DNA of 64,000 nt from Anaerohalosphaera lusitana (GTDB lineage Bacteria > Planctomycetota > Phycisphaerae > Sedimentisphaerales > Anaerohalosphaeraceae), in the NCBI RefSeq assembly GCF_002007645.1, contig NZ_CP019791.1, positions 4,146,593 to 4,210,592 on the forward strand, in the 5' to 3' direction. This document shows, piece by piece, positions 45,875 to 55,562 of the stretch. Every line of letters starts with the position of its first letter. Positions within the stretch are counted from its first letter, which is position 1. The notes beneath the pieces were generated by a model that saw only the letters and a program-made list of their open reading frames with translations, made no database searches and was not told where the DNA came from. Position numbers and translations under genes: made by a program.

Positions 45875-45935
45875 AGTGGTAAAAATACCCAAATCCAAAC
45901 CACGCTCACAGTGGTTCAAACAGCCCATAAAAAAA

Positions 45936-47243
45936 GGTTCATCACGGAATACCGGGGAAATAGACATCAACGGCAGTACTTTGTAGCTTTTAGTTACCCG
46001 ACTATTAGCTCAAAGGAGACTGCCGTTGACTGGACAACATCTTATCAAAAAACTCGGCCAATGGGAAGGATATCGTGTTGGAACTGTTGGGCCTGCTAAG
46101 AAAGGCCGTGAATTCTGGGTCGAATTGATCCCGGAAAATGGATTCGGAACCTGTGACGGCTGCGGCCAGGAATGCAGCAGCGTTCACGAGACCGTCCAGC
46201 GTTGGATCCGCGATCTGCCGGTCTTCGACAAGACTACCCACCTGCTCGTTCACCGAAGGCGTCTGCTGTGCCCCAGATGCGGGCCGAAGCTTGAACGAAT
46301 CTCCTGGCTGGACCGTTACAGCCGCCACACCACCCGGCTGGTAGAATCGGTCGCCCGGCTGTGTGATGTGATGAGCATAAAGCATGTGTCTGAGTATTTT
46401 TCGCTGTCCTGGTCGACCGTCAAGGACATCCACAAGCGGCATCTCAAGAAGAAGCTGGGCCCTGTCGACCTGTCGAATGTGGAGCTGCTGGCGATGGATG
46501 AATTCGCCATTCAAAAGGGCCACAGATATGCAACGGTTATCATCGATCCGACCTGCAAGAAAGTGCTCTGGGTGGGCCGAGGGCGTTCGAGAGCCTCTAT
46601 CAGGCCATTCTTCGAAATGCTCGGCGACCGCTGCAAAGACATCAAAGCAGTAGCAATGGACATGAACGCCAGCTTCGAGCAGGAGGTTCAGCTGCATTGT
46701 CCGCAGGCAGAAATAGTTTATGATCTGTTCCATGTCGTGGCCAAGTACGGCCGTGAAGTTATCGATCGGGTCAGGGTCGATCAGGCCAATCGACTACGAG
46801 ACGACAAGCCCGCCCGCAGGGTGATCAAGGGCTCGCGCTGGCTGCTGCTTCGCAATCGTGAGAACATCGAAAAGCCTGAGGACCTGGTTCGCCTCGATGA
46901 GCTGTTGGCCGCCAACGAGTCGCTGATGACGACCTACGTGATGAAGGATGATCTCAAGCTGCTGTGGAATCTGAGCGATCGCAAGGCCGCCGAATCGTGC
47001 TGGGGTCAGTGGCTCGATCGAGCCATGCAAAGCGGGATTGAGCCGCTGATGAAGTTTGCCAAAAGGCTGAGCAAATACGCCGCCGGAATCATCGCACACA
47101 GCAGATGGCCGCTGCATACGTCACTGCTGGAGGGGATCAATAACAAGATCAAAACCATCAAGCGACAGGCATACGGCTATCGAGACGATGAATATTTCTT
47201 CCTGAGAATAAGAGCAGCATTCCCCGGTATTCCGTGATGAACC
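45936..47243 (+). mobile_element. ISL3-family insertion sequence
   Basis: A 1308-bp element with perfect 24-bp inverted repeats at 45936-45959 and 47220-47243 (outer end GGTTCATCACGGAATACC). Exact 8-bp direct repeats TAAAAAAA flank it (45928-45935 and 47244-47251), as expected for ISL3. The target was the T-tract of the chemoreceptor terminator on the other strand. Only about 60 bp separate it from the IS5 element. Confidence 0.95.
46026..47237 (+). CDS. ISL3-family transposase
   Basis: A 403-residue transposase. The N-terminal zinc-binding part has CDGCGQEC and CPRCGPKLER; a helix-turn-helix follows (MSIKHVSEYFSLSWSTVKDI). The DDE domain shows LLAMDEFAIQKGHRY, VAMDMNASFEQEV and SLLEGINNKIKTIKRQAYGY. 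The final codons and the stop (TGA 47235-47237) lie within the right inverted repeat, so the repeat sequence itself is coding. The frame is intact. Confidence 0.93.
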   Translation: MTGQHLIKKLGQWEGYRVGTVGPAKKGREFWVELIPENGFGTCDGCGQECSSVHETVQRWIRDLPVFDKTTHLLVHRRRLLCPRCGPKLERISWLDRYSRHTTRLVESVARLCDVMSIKHVSEYFSLSWSTVKDIHKRHLKKKLGPVDLSNVELLAMDEFAIQKGHRYATVIIDPTCKKVLWVGRGRSRASIRPFFEMLGDRCKDIKAVAMDMNASFEQEVQLHCPQAEIVYDLFHVVAKYGREVIDRVRVDQANRLRDDKPARRVIKGSRWLLLRNRENIEKPEDLVRLDELLAANESLMTTYVMKDDLKLLWNLSDRKAAESCWGQWLDRAMQSGIEPLMKFAKRLSKYAAGIIAHSRWPLHTSLLEGINNKIKTIKRQAYGYRDDEYFFLRIRAAFPGIP

Positions 47244-47277
47244 TAAAAAAATCCCTGCCGGCCTTACACCGACAGGG
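47244..47277 (-). terminator. Terminator of the chemoreceptor gene, hit by ISL3
   Basis: On the minus strand CCCTGTCGG pairs with CCGGCAGGG (one wobble) around TGTAAGG, followed by ATTTTTTTA. The T-run is the 8-bp target duplicated by the ISL3 element, so the terminator survives on this side. Confidence 0.85.
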
Positions 47278-47299
47278 ACGTCCTTCTGTGCGTTTCAAC

Positions 47300-49246
47300 C
47301 TACATGTTGAAACTGTCTATTTCTTCGCCTGCGGACACTTGCTCCGCTGCGTCACTGGCAATCGAATGAAACGTCTGATCCGAGCCCTTGAACTCAGATT
47401 CAGTCGCCCTTTGTTTTTTATGACCGGTCCCCGTCGATCCGCCGACAAGCTCCACGAGCTGCTGTACGACATGCGTCATCTGCTCGGCCTGTGCGCTCAG
47501 TTCTTCCGAAGCACTCGCGCTCTCCTCGGCATTCGCTGCGTTCTGCTGCGTAACCTTGTCCATCTGCGTCACAGCCGTATTCACCTGGTCGATACCCTGT
47601 GCCTGCTCCTGGCTAGCCGCAGCGATCTCTCCAACAAGGTCGGTCGTCTTACCAACCCGGTCAACGATCTCGTCCAGCGACTTGCTCACGAGCCCTGCGA
47701 TCTCAACGCCGTTATGGCTCTTCTTGACCGATTCCTCGATCAGCGTGCTAGTATCCTTCGCAGCCTCAGCCGACCGCAATGCGAGATTGCGAACTTCCTC
47801 AGCCACAACCGCAAAGCCCTTGCCTGCCTCACCTGCTCTCGCTGCTTCGACCGCTGCATTAAGAGCCAGCAGATTAGTCTGGAACGCGATCTCGTCGATT
47901 ACCTTGATTATCTTCGCCGTCTCGTTCGAAGACTTTTCGATATCCTCGATCGCGGCATTCATCTTCGACATGTTCCCGCTGCCCTCATCAGCAGCACCGC
48001 TCGCCTCGCCTGCCAGCGTACTGGCCTGCTGAGCATTGTCCGCGTTCTGCTTGGTCATGCTGCTCATCTCTTCCAGGCTCGACGATGTTTCTTCCAGACC
48101 CGCCGCCTGCTCGGTTGCACCCTCAGCCAGCGACTGAGAAGCGCTGCTGACCTGCCCCGATGCACTTGCAACCTGCTCACTGCCCTCGTTAAGCGAATCA
48201 ATGATATTCTTGAGTACACCAACGATCGAACGGATCAGTACAAACGCAATACCCGTACCCGCGACAATACAGATCGCCGAGCAGATAAGCACCAGCCACG
48301 TCACTGCCCTCTGCGTCTTATCGAAACTCGCACTCGCTGCAAGAGCTTCCTCATGAAAACTCTCGGAGATTTTGTTAGCCATTTCCTCGATCACTGTCAT
48401 TTGAGCATCTGACTCATGGTCATACTTTACAACCCGTCTCTCAAGCTTTCTTTCCACCTCGGGCACGATCTGTTCAAAGAACATCGCATCGAACTTGGCG
48501 TCGATCTCATTCGCCTCAGCGATCCACTCCTTCTCGGCATCCGTATCCACTGCAGCATTGAGCTTTTCTTTATACTTATCAAACTCAGCCGCAGCAGCCT
48601 CAAACTCTTCAACACCAGCCAGATCTTCGTTAATGATCGTATCAGCCTGCGCCTGGTATTGTTTGACCAGCCAGTACAGATACATATTCGCCGCATGCAT
48701 ATCTTCAGCACGCTTTGCGATCGCCTGCTTATCACCACCCTCTACAGCCTCGTTGAACTCTTCCAGAAGCGATTTGCGTATATTCTGCGCAAGCTCCTCG
48801 GCCCTGGACAAAAGCGCATCTGCTTCCCCATCACATTTCCTGATCAACTGCTTATTCTGATGCGCAACTTCAGGAACGACATTCTCTCTGAATATTCTGT
48901 CAAACTCAATGTCCGACTCCAGCAGCTTATTAAACCATTCCTTCTCCTCAGGCGTATCCACCATTTCGCGAACCTGCTCACGGTAAATATCCATCTGCTC
49001 TGCGGACTTGTCAAATTCCTTGGCCACTTCCAGATTACCGCTTATTATCAGATCCGCCTGGTTCTGGTACTGCTTGACCGTCCAGAACGGAACCTGAACC
49101 GCAACAGCCGCCTGCTCGTCCCGCTTACTAAGTTCATTTTTCGCACTCTCAAGCCTCTTGAGACCTGTCAGGCTAATTATGCTTATTATGACAGTAAGCA
49201 CGACAACTACAGCAAACCCAAATGTCATTTTTCTTCCAATGGTCAT
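47300..49246 (-). CDS. Methyl-accepting chemotaxis protein with duplicated sensor module
   Basis: A 648-residue chemoreceptor. One membrane helix at about 8-27, a periplasmic region to 315, a second helix at 316-338, then the cytoplasmic coiled coil with the kinase-contact tip [20 protein letters not shown]. The sensor contains two related helical modules (about 52-160 and 190-298) sharing VKQYQ.QAD, EKEW and VPEV, an internal duplication. After the second helix the signalling domain begins almost at once ([20 protein letters not shown]), so a HAMP domain is short or missing. Ligand unknown. No che gene is nearby. Confidence 0.9.
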   Translation of the reverse strand: MTIGRKMTFGFAVVVVLTVIISIISLTGLKRLESAKNELSKRDEQAAVAVQVPFWTVKQYQNQADLIISGNLEVAKEFDKSAEQMDIYREQVREMVDTPEEKEWFNKLLESDIEFDRIFRENVVPEVAHQNKQLIRKCDGEADALLSRAEELAQNIRKSLLEEFNEAVEGGDKQAIAKRAEDMHAANMYLYWLVKQYQAQADTIINEDLAGVEEFEAAAAEFDKYKEKLNAAVDTDAEKEWIAEANEIDAKFDAMFFEQIVPEVERKLERRVVKYDHESDAQMTVIEEMANKISESFHEEALAASASFDKTQRAVTWLVLICSAICIVAGTGIAFVLIRSIVGVLKNIIDSLNEGSEQVASASGQVSSASQSLAEGATEQAAGLEETSSSLEEMSSMTKQNADNAQQASTLAGEASGAADEGSGNMSKMNAAIEDIEKSSNETAKIIKVIDEIAFQTNLLALNAAVEAARAGEAGKGFAVVAEEVRNLALRSAEAAKDTSTLIEESVKKSHNGVEIAGLVSKSLDEIVDRVGKTTDLVGEIAAASQEQAQGIDQVNTAVTQMDKVTQQNAANAEESASASEELSAQAEQMTHVVQQLVELVGGSTGTGHKKQRATESEFKGSDQTFHSIASDAAEQVSAGEEIDSFNM

Positions 49247-49547
49247 TTCTTACCTTTCACCCTGAATTTAATTACTCAGTTTCTCACTCGCAGACTCCTC
49301 TGCAGCAGCAAACGAATTTTCGACTGTAAACAGGTTAACCTTAACGCGCACGTTGAAATTAAATCAGGAAATACACCTAAAGACGAATAGGCCCTCCTCC
49401 CCTGCGTAAACTTACGTACAAGAAGCACAGCAAATTAGTATACTTTACGACACTTTTGGATAATTATAACGAACAGGATTCAGTGCAAAATTTTTATTCG
49501 GACGTTAGACCACCCCGCGTTGAGATGTATGAAGCCCCCACTGCCCG
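49247..49547. other. 301-bp region upstream of the chemoreceptor
   Basis: AT-rich stretch holding the chemoreceptor promoter. I looked for a flagellar-sigma-type promoter and did not see a convincing match. No other feature. Confidence 0.4.
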
Positions 49548-50318
49548 CTAACCCCCAAACCGACCCTCAAATTCCCGCACAACCTCCCCCAGCTCCACAT
49601 CAAGGCGCCTCTCCGCCTCGGCCCGAATTTCCCCCGGCACACCCCCGTAAAACGCCTCCGCAACCGCCCCCGCCATACACGCCTGCGTATCACTGTCCCC
49701 GCCCAGCGAAACCGCCTTGCGAACCGCATCCTCAAACCCCTCCGACTCCCCGAACGCGATCATCGCCTCCGGCACACTGCCCGCACAACTGGAATCGAAC
49801 CCATAACCCGGACGTATCTCGTCCAGCCGCCTGTCCAGATCATACTCGAACCGTGCCCCCACCTCCGCCACTATCTCCGCCTTGCTAAACCCTCGCCTGG
49901 CCAGATACACCGCCATCGCGACAGCCTGCGCACCCTTGATTCCCTCCGGATGATCATGCGTCACCGCCGCACTTCGCTCCGCCTCTTTCAAAACCTCCTC
50001 CACGCTCTCAAACGCCCACGCCACCGGACTCACCCGCATCGCCGAACCGTTCCCCCAGCTCCCGTACGCCCCCATCGAATCGCTCCTCAGCCACTTCGCA
50101 AAGTTCCCGCCGTACCCCGCACCGGGCCACTTCCTCCCGAACCGCTTATACGCAACCCCGTAATCCTCACCCCGCAATATCGCCCACGCCGTCGCCACCG
50201 TCAAAACCGTATCATCCGTAAACCGACACCCTGCCCCGAACAATTCGAAATCCTCCCGCTTCGTCCCCCGCCACTCAAACACCGACCCGACAATATCACC
50301 AACGATCGCCCCGATCAT
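49548..50318 (-). CDS. ADP-ribosylglycohydrolase family protein
   Basis: A 256-residue all-alpha dimetal hydrolase of the DraG/ARH family, which removes ADP-ribose from proteins or small molecules. ATG 50318 has GGAGGG 6 nt upstream; the longer frame to 50402 overlaps the upstream gene's end and lacks the family start. Metal-site motifs: GDIVGSVFEW, RFTDDTVLTVA and LGGDSDTQACMAG. It follows the propeller/di-heme gene by about 80 bp on the same strand and is the last gene of that run. No ADP-ribosyltransferase is in the window, so the substrate is unknown. Confidence 0.9.
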   Translation of the reverse strand: MIGAIVGDIVGSVFEWRGTKREDFELFGAGCRFTDDTVLTVATAWAILRGEDYGVAYKRFGRKWPGAGYGGNFAKWLRSDSMGAYGSWGNGSAMRVSPVAWAFESVEEVLKEAERSAAVTHDHPEGIKGAQAVAMAVYLARRGFSKAEIVAEVGARFEYDLDRRLDEIRPGYGFDSSCAGSVPEAMIAFGESEGFEDAVRKAVSLGGDSDTQACMAGAVAEAFYGGVPGEIRAEAERRLDVELGEVVREFEGRFGG

Positions 50319-50398
50319 GTTCCCTCCGCAAATCTCAAAATCACAGCAACGAACAGCACCTCGCACCTCCCCCACCATACAACCACAGCACTCCCCCG

Positions 50399-52204
50399 TC
50401 AAAGACTCAGCACATACTCCACCAGATCACGCACCTCCTGCTCACTCAGCCCGCTCGTCCTGCCGTGCCTGTCACCCTCGTTATGTTCCGTGAACACCTC
50501 CGCAAGCTCCGCCGCCCTGCCGTCGAACAGATACGGCGCCGTCCGCCAAAGCTCCACAAGCGTCGGCGTTTCCAACTCACCAACCGACTCCTCACCCGTC
50601 CAAACGTCATGCTTTTTCATGTCAGTAAAATATTCACCCGAATGACAGTGCCCGCACCCCGCTGTCTCAAAGATGTTCTTACCCCGTACCGCCGACTCAC
50701 TGAGTTCCCCGTCCACCAGCCGCGGACTCGCCACAGGCCTAAGCGACTTCAAATACGCATCTATCGCCCGCGCCTTCTCCTCGTCCACCTCGGCAAACTG
50801 GATATGCCTGATCCCCGCGCGAACCGCAACCTCCGCACTCGCCCGCACGCCCGTTATCATCGCCGCCCCGGTCTCGTGACTCGCCAGCAGACTCTTCGTG
50901 TTCTTCGGATTCCCGATCCCGTCATTCAAAAGATCCCAGTTCAGCGCATCCGTCCTCGCCTCGCCCGGATGACAGCTCGCACAGCTCTGCCATCCCTGAA
51001 AGCAAAGCCTCGCATCGTTGAAATACATCTCGCCCTTCCGCACCAGCGACATCTCACCCGCCTCACCGAGCGACACAGATGCAGCCGCTCCGTCTGCTAG
51101 ACCAACAACCGCAACACTGTCCGAAAAATACTCAGCCGCAAAAACCTTCCCCCCGCCAACCGCAACACCCCTCGGCCCAACACCCTTCAACTTGATACGC
51201 CGCCTGATCCCCCGCAAAAACGACATGTCGTTCTTGACCGCGTCCGCACTCGACGTAACCTCCGTCACCTTCATCCCCCGCTCGGCCCGACTCAGCCTCT
51301 CATGCATCGCCTGCCTGTAGATCACACTGACCTCCCCCGTCCCCGCATGACTGACGCACAAAAACTTTCCGTCATCCGAACAATCCACGCCCCACGGATT
51401 CGCCGCCCCCGCCGCGACATCGTCCAGCAAAACGGTATTCACCAGCTCGCGCTCGTCCACATCTATCACACTCACAGCGTTCGTATTCATCCACCCACGC
51501 TGCAACTGCGTCGTCGGCAACTGGAACCGCGCCAGCACATGCGTCACATAAACGAACTCCCCGTCAGGCGATAAACACATGCCATGAAGATCGACACTCC
51601 CGTTCGGCAGCGCAATGTTTTCGCACACCAACCCCCTCTTGACATCCACCACCGAAACGCACGCCGCCACATGTTCCTCATCAGCCGCTCCCGCAGGCAG
51701 TAAATTCGCAACGAAAAGATATTTCCCGTCCCGCGAAACAGCCACCGCCACCGGCTCACGCGCAACAACAACCCGCGCCCGCTCCTTCATCCTCCCCGCA
51801 TCGATCACAGATACATCATCACTGAACCGATTGCACACAAACACCGTCCCCCCGTCCGCACTTACCTCAACCGCGCCCGGCGTATGACCCACCCGAACCG
51901 AACCGACTATCTCACCGCTGCCCGCATCGATCTTCAACAGCTTACCGTCAACCCCACCGACCGCGGCATACAAATACTTACCATCCGCAGACACAGCAAA
52001 CCCGCCGCACTCACTGCCAATATCTATCTGCCGCTCAACCTCCAGCAACTCCGCGCCAATAACCGCGATCCGCCCCGCAGCCGACTCGTTCACATAAATC
52101 TTCCCACCCGGACCATCGACCACATCCGAAGGCGCCGAATACTCCGCCGCCGAACCAGATACTGCTGCCGCAAAAACCAAAACAATCACAAAGATCGATC
52201 TCAT
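50399..52204 (-). CDS. YVTN beta-propeller fused to a di-heme MauG/cytochrome-c-peroxidase-like domain
   Basis: About 601 residues from ATG 52204 (AGAGG 7 nt upstream), starting with a signal peptide (RSIFVIVLVFAAAVSGSAA), so periplasmic. Residues about 25-395 are YVTN/SMP-type propeller repeats (AVSADGKYLYAAVGG, EVSADGGTVFVCNR, AVSRDGKYLFVAN). The rest is a di-heme c module: CASCH (Cys408, Cys411, His412) followed by DALNWDLLNDGIGNPKNTKS, and CGHCH (Cys517, Cys520, His521) with TPTLVELWRTAPYLFDGRA. This is the MauG/bacterial peroxidase arrangement. Propeller plus di-heme peroxidase are also the beta and gamma parts of hydrazine synthase, and an HzsA-like gene lies 35 bp upstream. Actual reaction unknown. 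Confidence 0.85.
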   Translation of the reverse strand: MRSIFVIVLVFAAAVSGSAAEYSAPSDVVDGPGGKIYVNESAAGRIAVIGAELLEVERQIDIGSECGGFAVSADGKYLYAAVGGVDGKLLKIDAGSGEIVGSVRVGHTPGAVEVSADGGTVFVCNRFSDDVSVIDAGRMKERARVVVAREPVAVAVSRDGKYLFVANLLPAGAADEEHVAACVSVVDVKRGLVCENIALPNGSVDLHGMCLSPDGEFVYVTHVLARFQLPTTQLQRGWMNTNAVSVIDVDERELVNTVLLDDVAAGAANPWGVDCSDDGKFLCVSHAGTGEVSVIYRQAMHERLSRAERGMKVTEVTSSADAVKNDMSFLRGIRRRIKLKGVGPRGVAVGGGKVFAAEYFSDSVAVVGLADGAAASVSLGEAGEMSLVRKGEMYFNDARLCFQGWQSCASCHPGEARTDALNWDLLNDGIGNPKNTKSLLASHETGAAMITGVRASAEVAVRAGIRHIQFAEVDEEKARAIDAYLKSLRPVASPRLVDGELSESAVRGKNIFETAGCGHCHSGEYFTDMKKHDVWTGEESVGELETPTLVELWRTAPYLFDGRAAELAEVFTEHNEGDRHGRTSGLSEQEVRDLVEYVLSL

Positions 52205-52239
52205 TTGCATACCTCTATAACTCATACCCGTCACCCAAC

Positions 52240-55200
52240 TTAATCTTCACAAATAACCCTGAAACCAACATTATACACCTTCTGCCATGGCTCATACCCC
52301 AGCCGATACCCAGCCGTCGCCCTCTTTGGCCTGTCGCGCCACGACCCGCCGCGTACCACCTTTTTGCCCTGATCTTCACCCCCGCCATAGGGCCCCATCA
52401 TACTGCTCGTCCATTCCGCGACATTGCCGTGCATATCATAAAGGCCCCACGCATTCGCCTCATACTTACCAACATCACTCGCAACCATCGCTCCGTCATC
52501 AACACTGTCCACTCTCGGCACAAAAGCATACCTCGGGCCCGGATTTGCGATCGGCTTAGGATCAACACCGCTCACCGCAAGCTTCTTCAGACTCACGTCC
52601 GCAAGATTCGCAAACTTCCCGAAGTCCGTATCGGCCGAACCGTACAACATACTCTCCGCACTGCCCGCACGACACGCCCACTCCCACTGCGCCTCGCTCG
52701 GCAATGAAAACTTCTTACCCGTCTTCTCACTAAGCCATTCACAGAACGCTCTCGCCTCTTCCCACGACACCCTGATCACGGGCTGCCCAGGCCGATTCGC
52801 CGGATAACCCGGCCGCGTATGATCCTTCCACTGCTGATCGTAATACCTGCTGTCGTGCCCCGGATCGAATACGTTGTACTGCGCATTCGTCACCTCAGTC
52901 TGGCCCATCCAGAACCCATCTTCAACCTTCGCAACCTCCCCCGGCCGGGCATCAGGATCATGAGGATCGCCCATCACAAATTCACCCGCCGGCACATACA
53001 CCAGCTTCAGCTTCAACCCACCCCCAAGCTCGACAACCCTGCGAACCTCATCCCCCGCCTGCTCCTGCTGCATCTTCTCCGCAGTCTCAGCATCAAACGC
53101 CCAGTCCAACCCAGCATCGCCACCGGCCGTCTGCACCTCCGCCTTTTTCGCAGGCATTACAGGCTCAATCTCCCTTCCCTTCGCCTGCTCCACCAGCTCC
53201 AGATACTCCCCCTCAGGGTCGTCATCCACGAACGCATACTTCTTCTGCAGCTCGAGCCGGTACTGTCTCTGATCGTGCCCCTTCCACTTCCCCGGCATCC
53301 ACGCCCCGCCGTGCGGCACGTTCAGATCGATCCACGCATAGATCTTCTCCCATTCCTCATCGCTCAACTCAACCCCGTGATGCCCCTTCACCAGCATCTG
53401 CACCAGCTCACTCGTGCTCGCATGATACTCCATCGGCTCGAGTATATGATAGTCACTCTCAGGACCAGGCCTACGCACATACGGATGCAGCGAATTATAA
53501 GAATCATCCGCCCAGTGATTCAGCCCGTTCCCCCGCGCGACAAACTTGGGCTTCTCCCCCTTCGTATCCTCTCCATGACAACCCGCACACTTGCGATCCA
53601 GCACAGGCTGCACCTCGTACCTGAACGTGAACGGCCTCGCCTCCCCGCCCCACGGCTCGATCATGTCAGGCTCCCGCTGAGCCGCCGCAGTCTGCTTGCC
53701 CGGCGACACCATATTCTGCGACTCATGACAGCCCACACACGAAACGTTCTCACCCGGCATACCCACGAACCAGCTCCGTATCAACTGCATCGCCCGCCCC
53801 TTCTCATCCAGCGGCTGCAGCGAAACAGGCCTGTTCGCCGGCACCTTGAACATCGCCGACCCGTCCTCCTCAACCGGCACCGTCCCAAGTATCCGCTTAA
53901 CGTCCCAGCCGCCCTCATTACTTATCGCGTTATGTCCACCCGTCCCCAGGTAACAATAATGATACGAAAACAGCCGCAGCTCCTTCACCGCACCCCGCGG
54001 CACACCCGCAAGCCCTGGCCCCTCGTATATGTCCGTTATATAAACCGTCGCATACTTCTCATCCTCAACAACCCTGCTCGGAACCACCGGCGGCTTCTCC
54101 CTCGCCCGCAAGGGCAATGGCTCCAGCAATGCCGAATCCTCGACCTCCTTGATAAGCGTCACATTGTCAAACACATCAACAAGGTATATCCCCCAAAGCG
54201 AATTCCGATCCAGCTTCCCCGCCGCCAGAAAATACTTCTCGCTCAGCGGATACGGATGCAGAAACTGAGGCCACACACCGTCCACCAGTCGATCCGCGAT
54301 CTTGCCCGCAACATCGTCCCTGCCCGGTATCTCCGCGATTACGCCCTTTGCCTCGCGTCTGCTCTTGCTCGGATCGAACAGCAGAAGCCTCCCAGACTTC
54401 GCCGTCCCGTGATGCCCGCTCACGATCCCCACGAACTTAGTCGCATCCCCCGGCACAGGCCTCGCAAAAAACAGCGAGTTCGGCCAGTACGAATTGCTCC
54501 CGTAAAACTCCTTCTGCTCCGTTCCGTCCGGATTACAACTGAAAAGTATCCGCGTGAAATAATGCGCCGTATCCGTATACTCCCACCGCGTAAACATCAA
54601 CCGCCCATCGTTCATCACCGTCGGGTTCCATATCTGATCCTGATCGAACGTCAGACGTCGAACAGTCCCCGCCGAACTGTCCCACAGATACATGTTCCCC
54701 ACAGGCGACCCGCCGCCGATACAAGGCACACCCGCGATCGGCGCCGTCGAAACGAACGCAACATTCCCGTCCGGCAGATAGCACGCGTCATGATTGTCAA
54801 TATCCTTCTCGCCTATCAACGGAAGCTGCCTCAACCCCTCGCCCGAAACACTCACCTCAAATATCTGCCACGTCCCGTCATCCGCCGGCATCGAAAACAG
54901 CACCCGCTCACCCCCAAAGTGCAGATCCACATCACCAACGAACCGTCCGCCATCGGGCCGAAACACCGTCTCAACACTCCCGTCTTCAAGCGACAACGCC
55001 GCTATTTCGTTGTCCCACCCCCGCTGGGGCAGATGCGAATTGTTCAGCCAGTTGTTCACCATCCCAAGCTGATTACCCATAACTCGCCGCGCACGCTTCG
55101 GATCATACATCCGCCGAACCACCAACAGCTTATCAAAATCCAGCAGCGGATTCGCAAGCAGCGCCCCACGTCCCGCCTCGACCATCCGCTCCGCCGTCGC

Positions 55201-55509
55201 AACCGCCCCCGCATCCCCGCTCCGGACCTTCTGCAGCACCTCCCCCTTCTGCTCACCTGCCGCACGCAGCCGCGCAAGCACATCCTCCGCACCCTCAAAC
55301 TCCTCACCGAAACTCGCCCGCATATCCTCAACACCCGCCGCGACCTTCGCAAAATCCATCCGCTCAAGCCGCCGCTCCGCCTCACGCGCACGCTGCTTCG
55401 ACACCGCCCCAAACGTCACACCCGCACAATAGACCATCACCAGCCCCAGCAACCCAGCCGCGCCCATACGACCACCGGCAAAATCTCTCATCGCCTTGAC
55501 TAACCCCAT
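52240..55509 (-). CDS. HzsA-like di-heme protein with C-terminal SUMF1/FGE-like domain
   Basis: A 1089-residue exported protein: signal segment about 15-36, helical stretch to 120, then a TolB-like propeller (DLHFGGERVLFSMPADDGTW, CYLPDGNVAFVST, NDGRLMFTRWEYTDTAHYFT). Next is a middle domain like that of hydrazine synthase alpha (LRLFSYHYCYLGTGGHN; GSAMFKVPANRPVSLQPLDE) with two c-type hemes, CVGCH (591-595) and CAGCH (641-645). From about 836 comes a formylglycine-generating-enzyme fold (YVPAGEFVMGD ... MHGNVAEWT ... VVRGGSWRDRP ... GFRVICED). The Cys pair of true sulfatase-activating enzymes is absent from the end, so that domain is probably binding or structural. No anammox genes are visible, so a hydrazine role is not claimed. 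Confidence 0.8.
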   Translation of the reverse strand: MGLVKAMRDFAGGRMGAAGLLGLVMVYCAGVTFGAVSKQRAREAERRLERMDFAKVAAGVEDMRASFGEEFEGAEDVLARLRAAGEQKGEVLQKVRSGDAGAVATAERMVEAGRGALLANPLLDFDKLLVVRRMYDPKRARRVMGNQLGMVNNWLNNSHLPQRGWDNEIAALSLEDGSVETVFRPDGGRFVGDVDLHFGGERVLFSMPADDGTWQIFEVSVSGEGLRQLPLIGEKDIDNHDACYLPDGNVAFVSTAPIAGVPCIGGGSPVGNMYLWDSSAGTVRRLTFDQDQIWNPTVMNDGRLMFTRWEYTDTAHYFTRILFSCNPDGTEQKEFYGSNSYWPNSLFFARPVPGDATKFVGIVSGHHGTAKSGRLLLFDPSKSRREAKGVIAEIPGRDDVAGKIADRLVDGVWPQFLHPYPLSEKYFLAAGKLDRNSLWGIYLVDVFDNVTLIKEVEDSALLEPLPLRAREKPPVVPSRVVEDEKYATVYITDIYEGPGLAGVPRGAVKELRLFSYHYCYLGTGGHNAISNEGGWDVKRILGTVPVEEDGSAMFKVPANRPVSLQPLDEKGRAMQLIRSWFVGMPGENVSCVGCHESQNMVSPGKQTAAAQREPDMIEPWGGEARPFTFRYEVQPVLDRKCAGCHGEDTKGEKPKFVARGNGLNHWADDSYNSLHPYVRRPGPESDYHILEPMEYHASTSELVQMLVKGHHGVELSDEEWEKIYAWIDLNVPHGGAWMPGKWKGHDQRQYRLELQKKYAFVDDDPEGEYLELVEQAKGREIEPVMPAKKAEVQTAGGDAGLDWAFDAETAEKMQQEQAGDEVRRVVELGGGLKLKLVYVPAGEFVMGDPHDPDARPGEVAKVEDGFWMGQTEVTNAQYNVFDPGHDSRYYDQQWKDHTRPGYPANRPGQPVIRVSWEEARAFCEWLSEKTGKKFSLPSEAQWEWACRAGSAESMLYGSADTDFGKFANLADVSLKKLAVSGVDPKPIANPGPRYAFVPRVDSVDDGAMVASDVGKYEANAWGLYDMHGNVAEWTSSMMGPYGGGEDQGKKVVRGGSWRDRPKRATAGYRLGYEPWQKVYNVGFRVICED

Positions 55510-55562
55510 ACCCGTAACCTTTCACAAACAATGTTCACACACACAAAACAACCTGCACAGCC

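Noticed and set aside
52819-55503. 894-codon plus-strand open frame antisense to the HzsA-like gene
   Set aside because: Arg/His/Pro-rich nonsense translation. The minus strand has clear heme and FGE-like motifs.
50399-55509. Idea that the organism is an anammox bacterium
   Set aside because: Apart from the HzsA-like/propeller pair nothing in the window supports it. Such homologues are also annotated in ordinary planctomycetes, and the extra SUMF1-like domain differs from hydrazine synthase.
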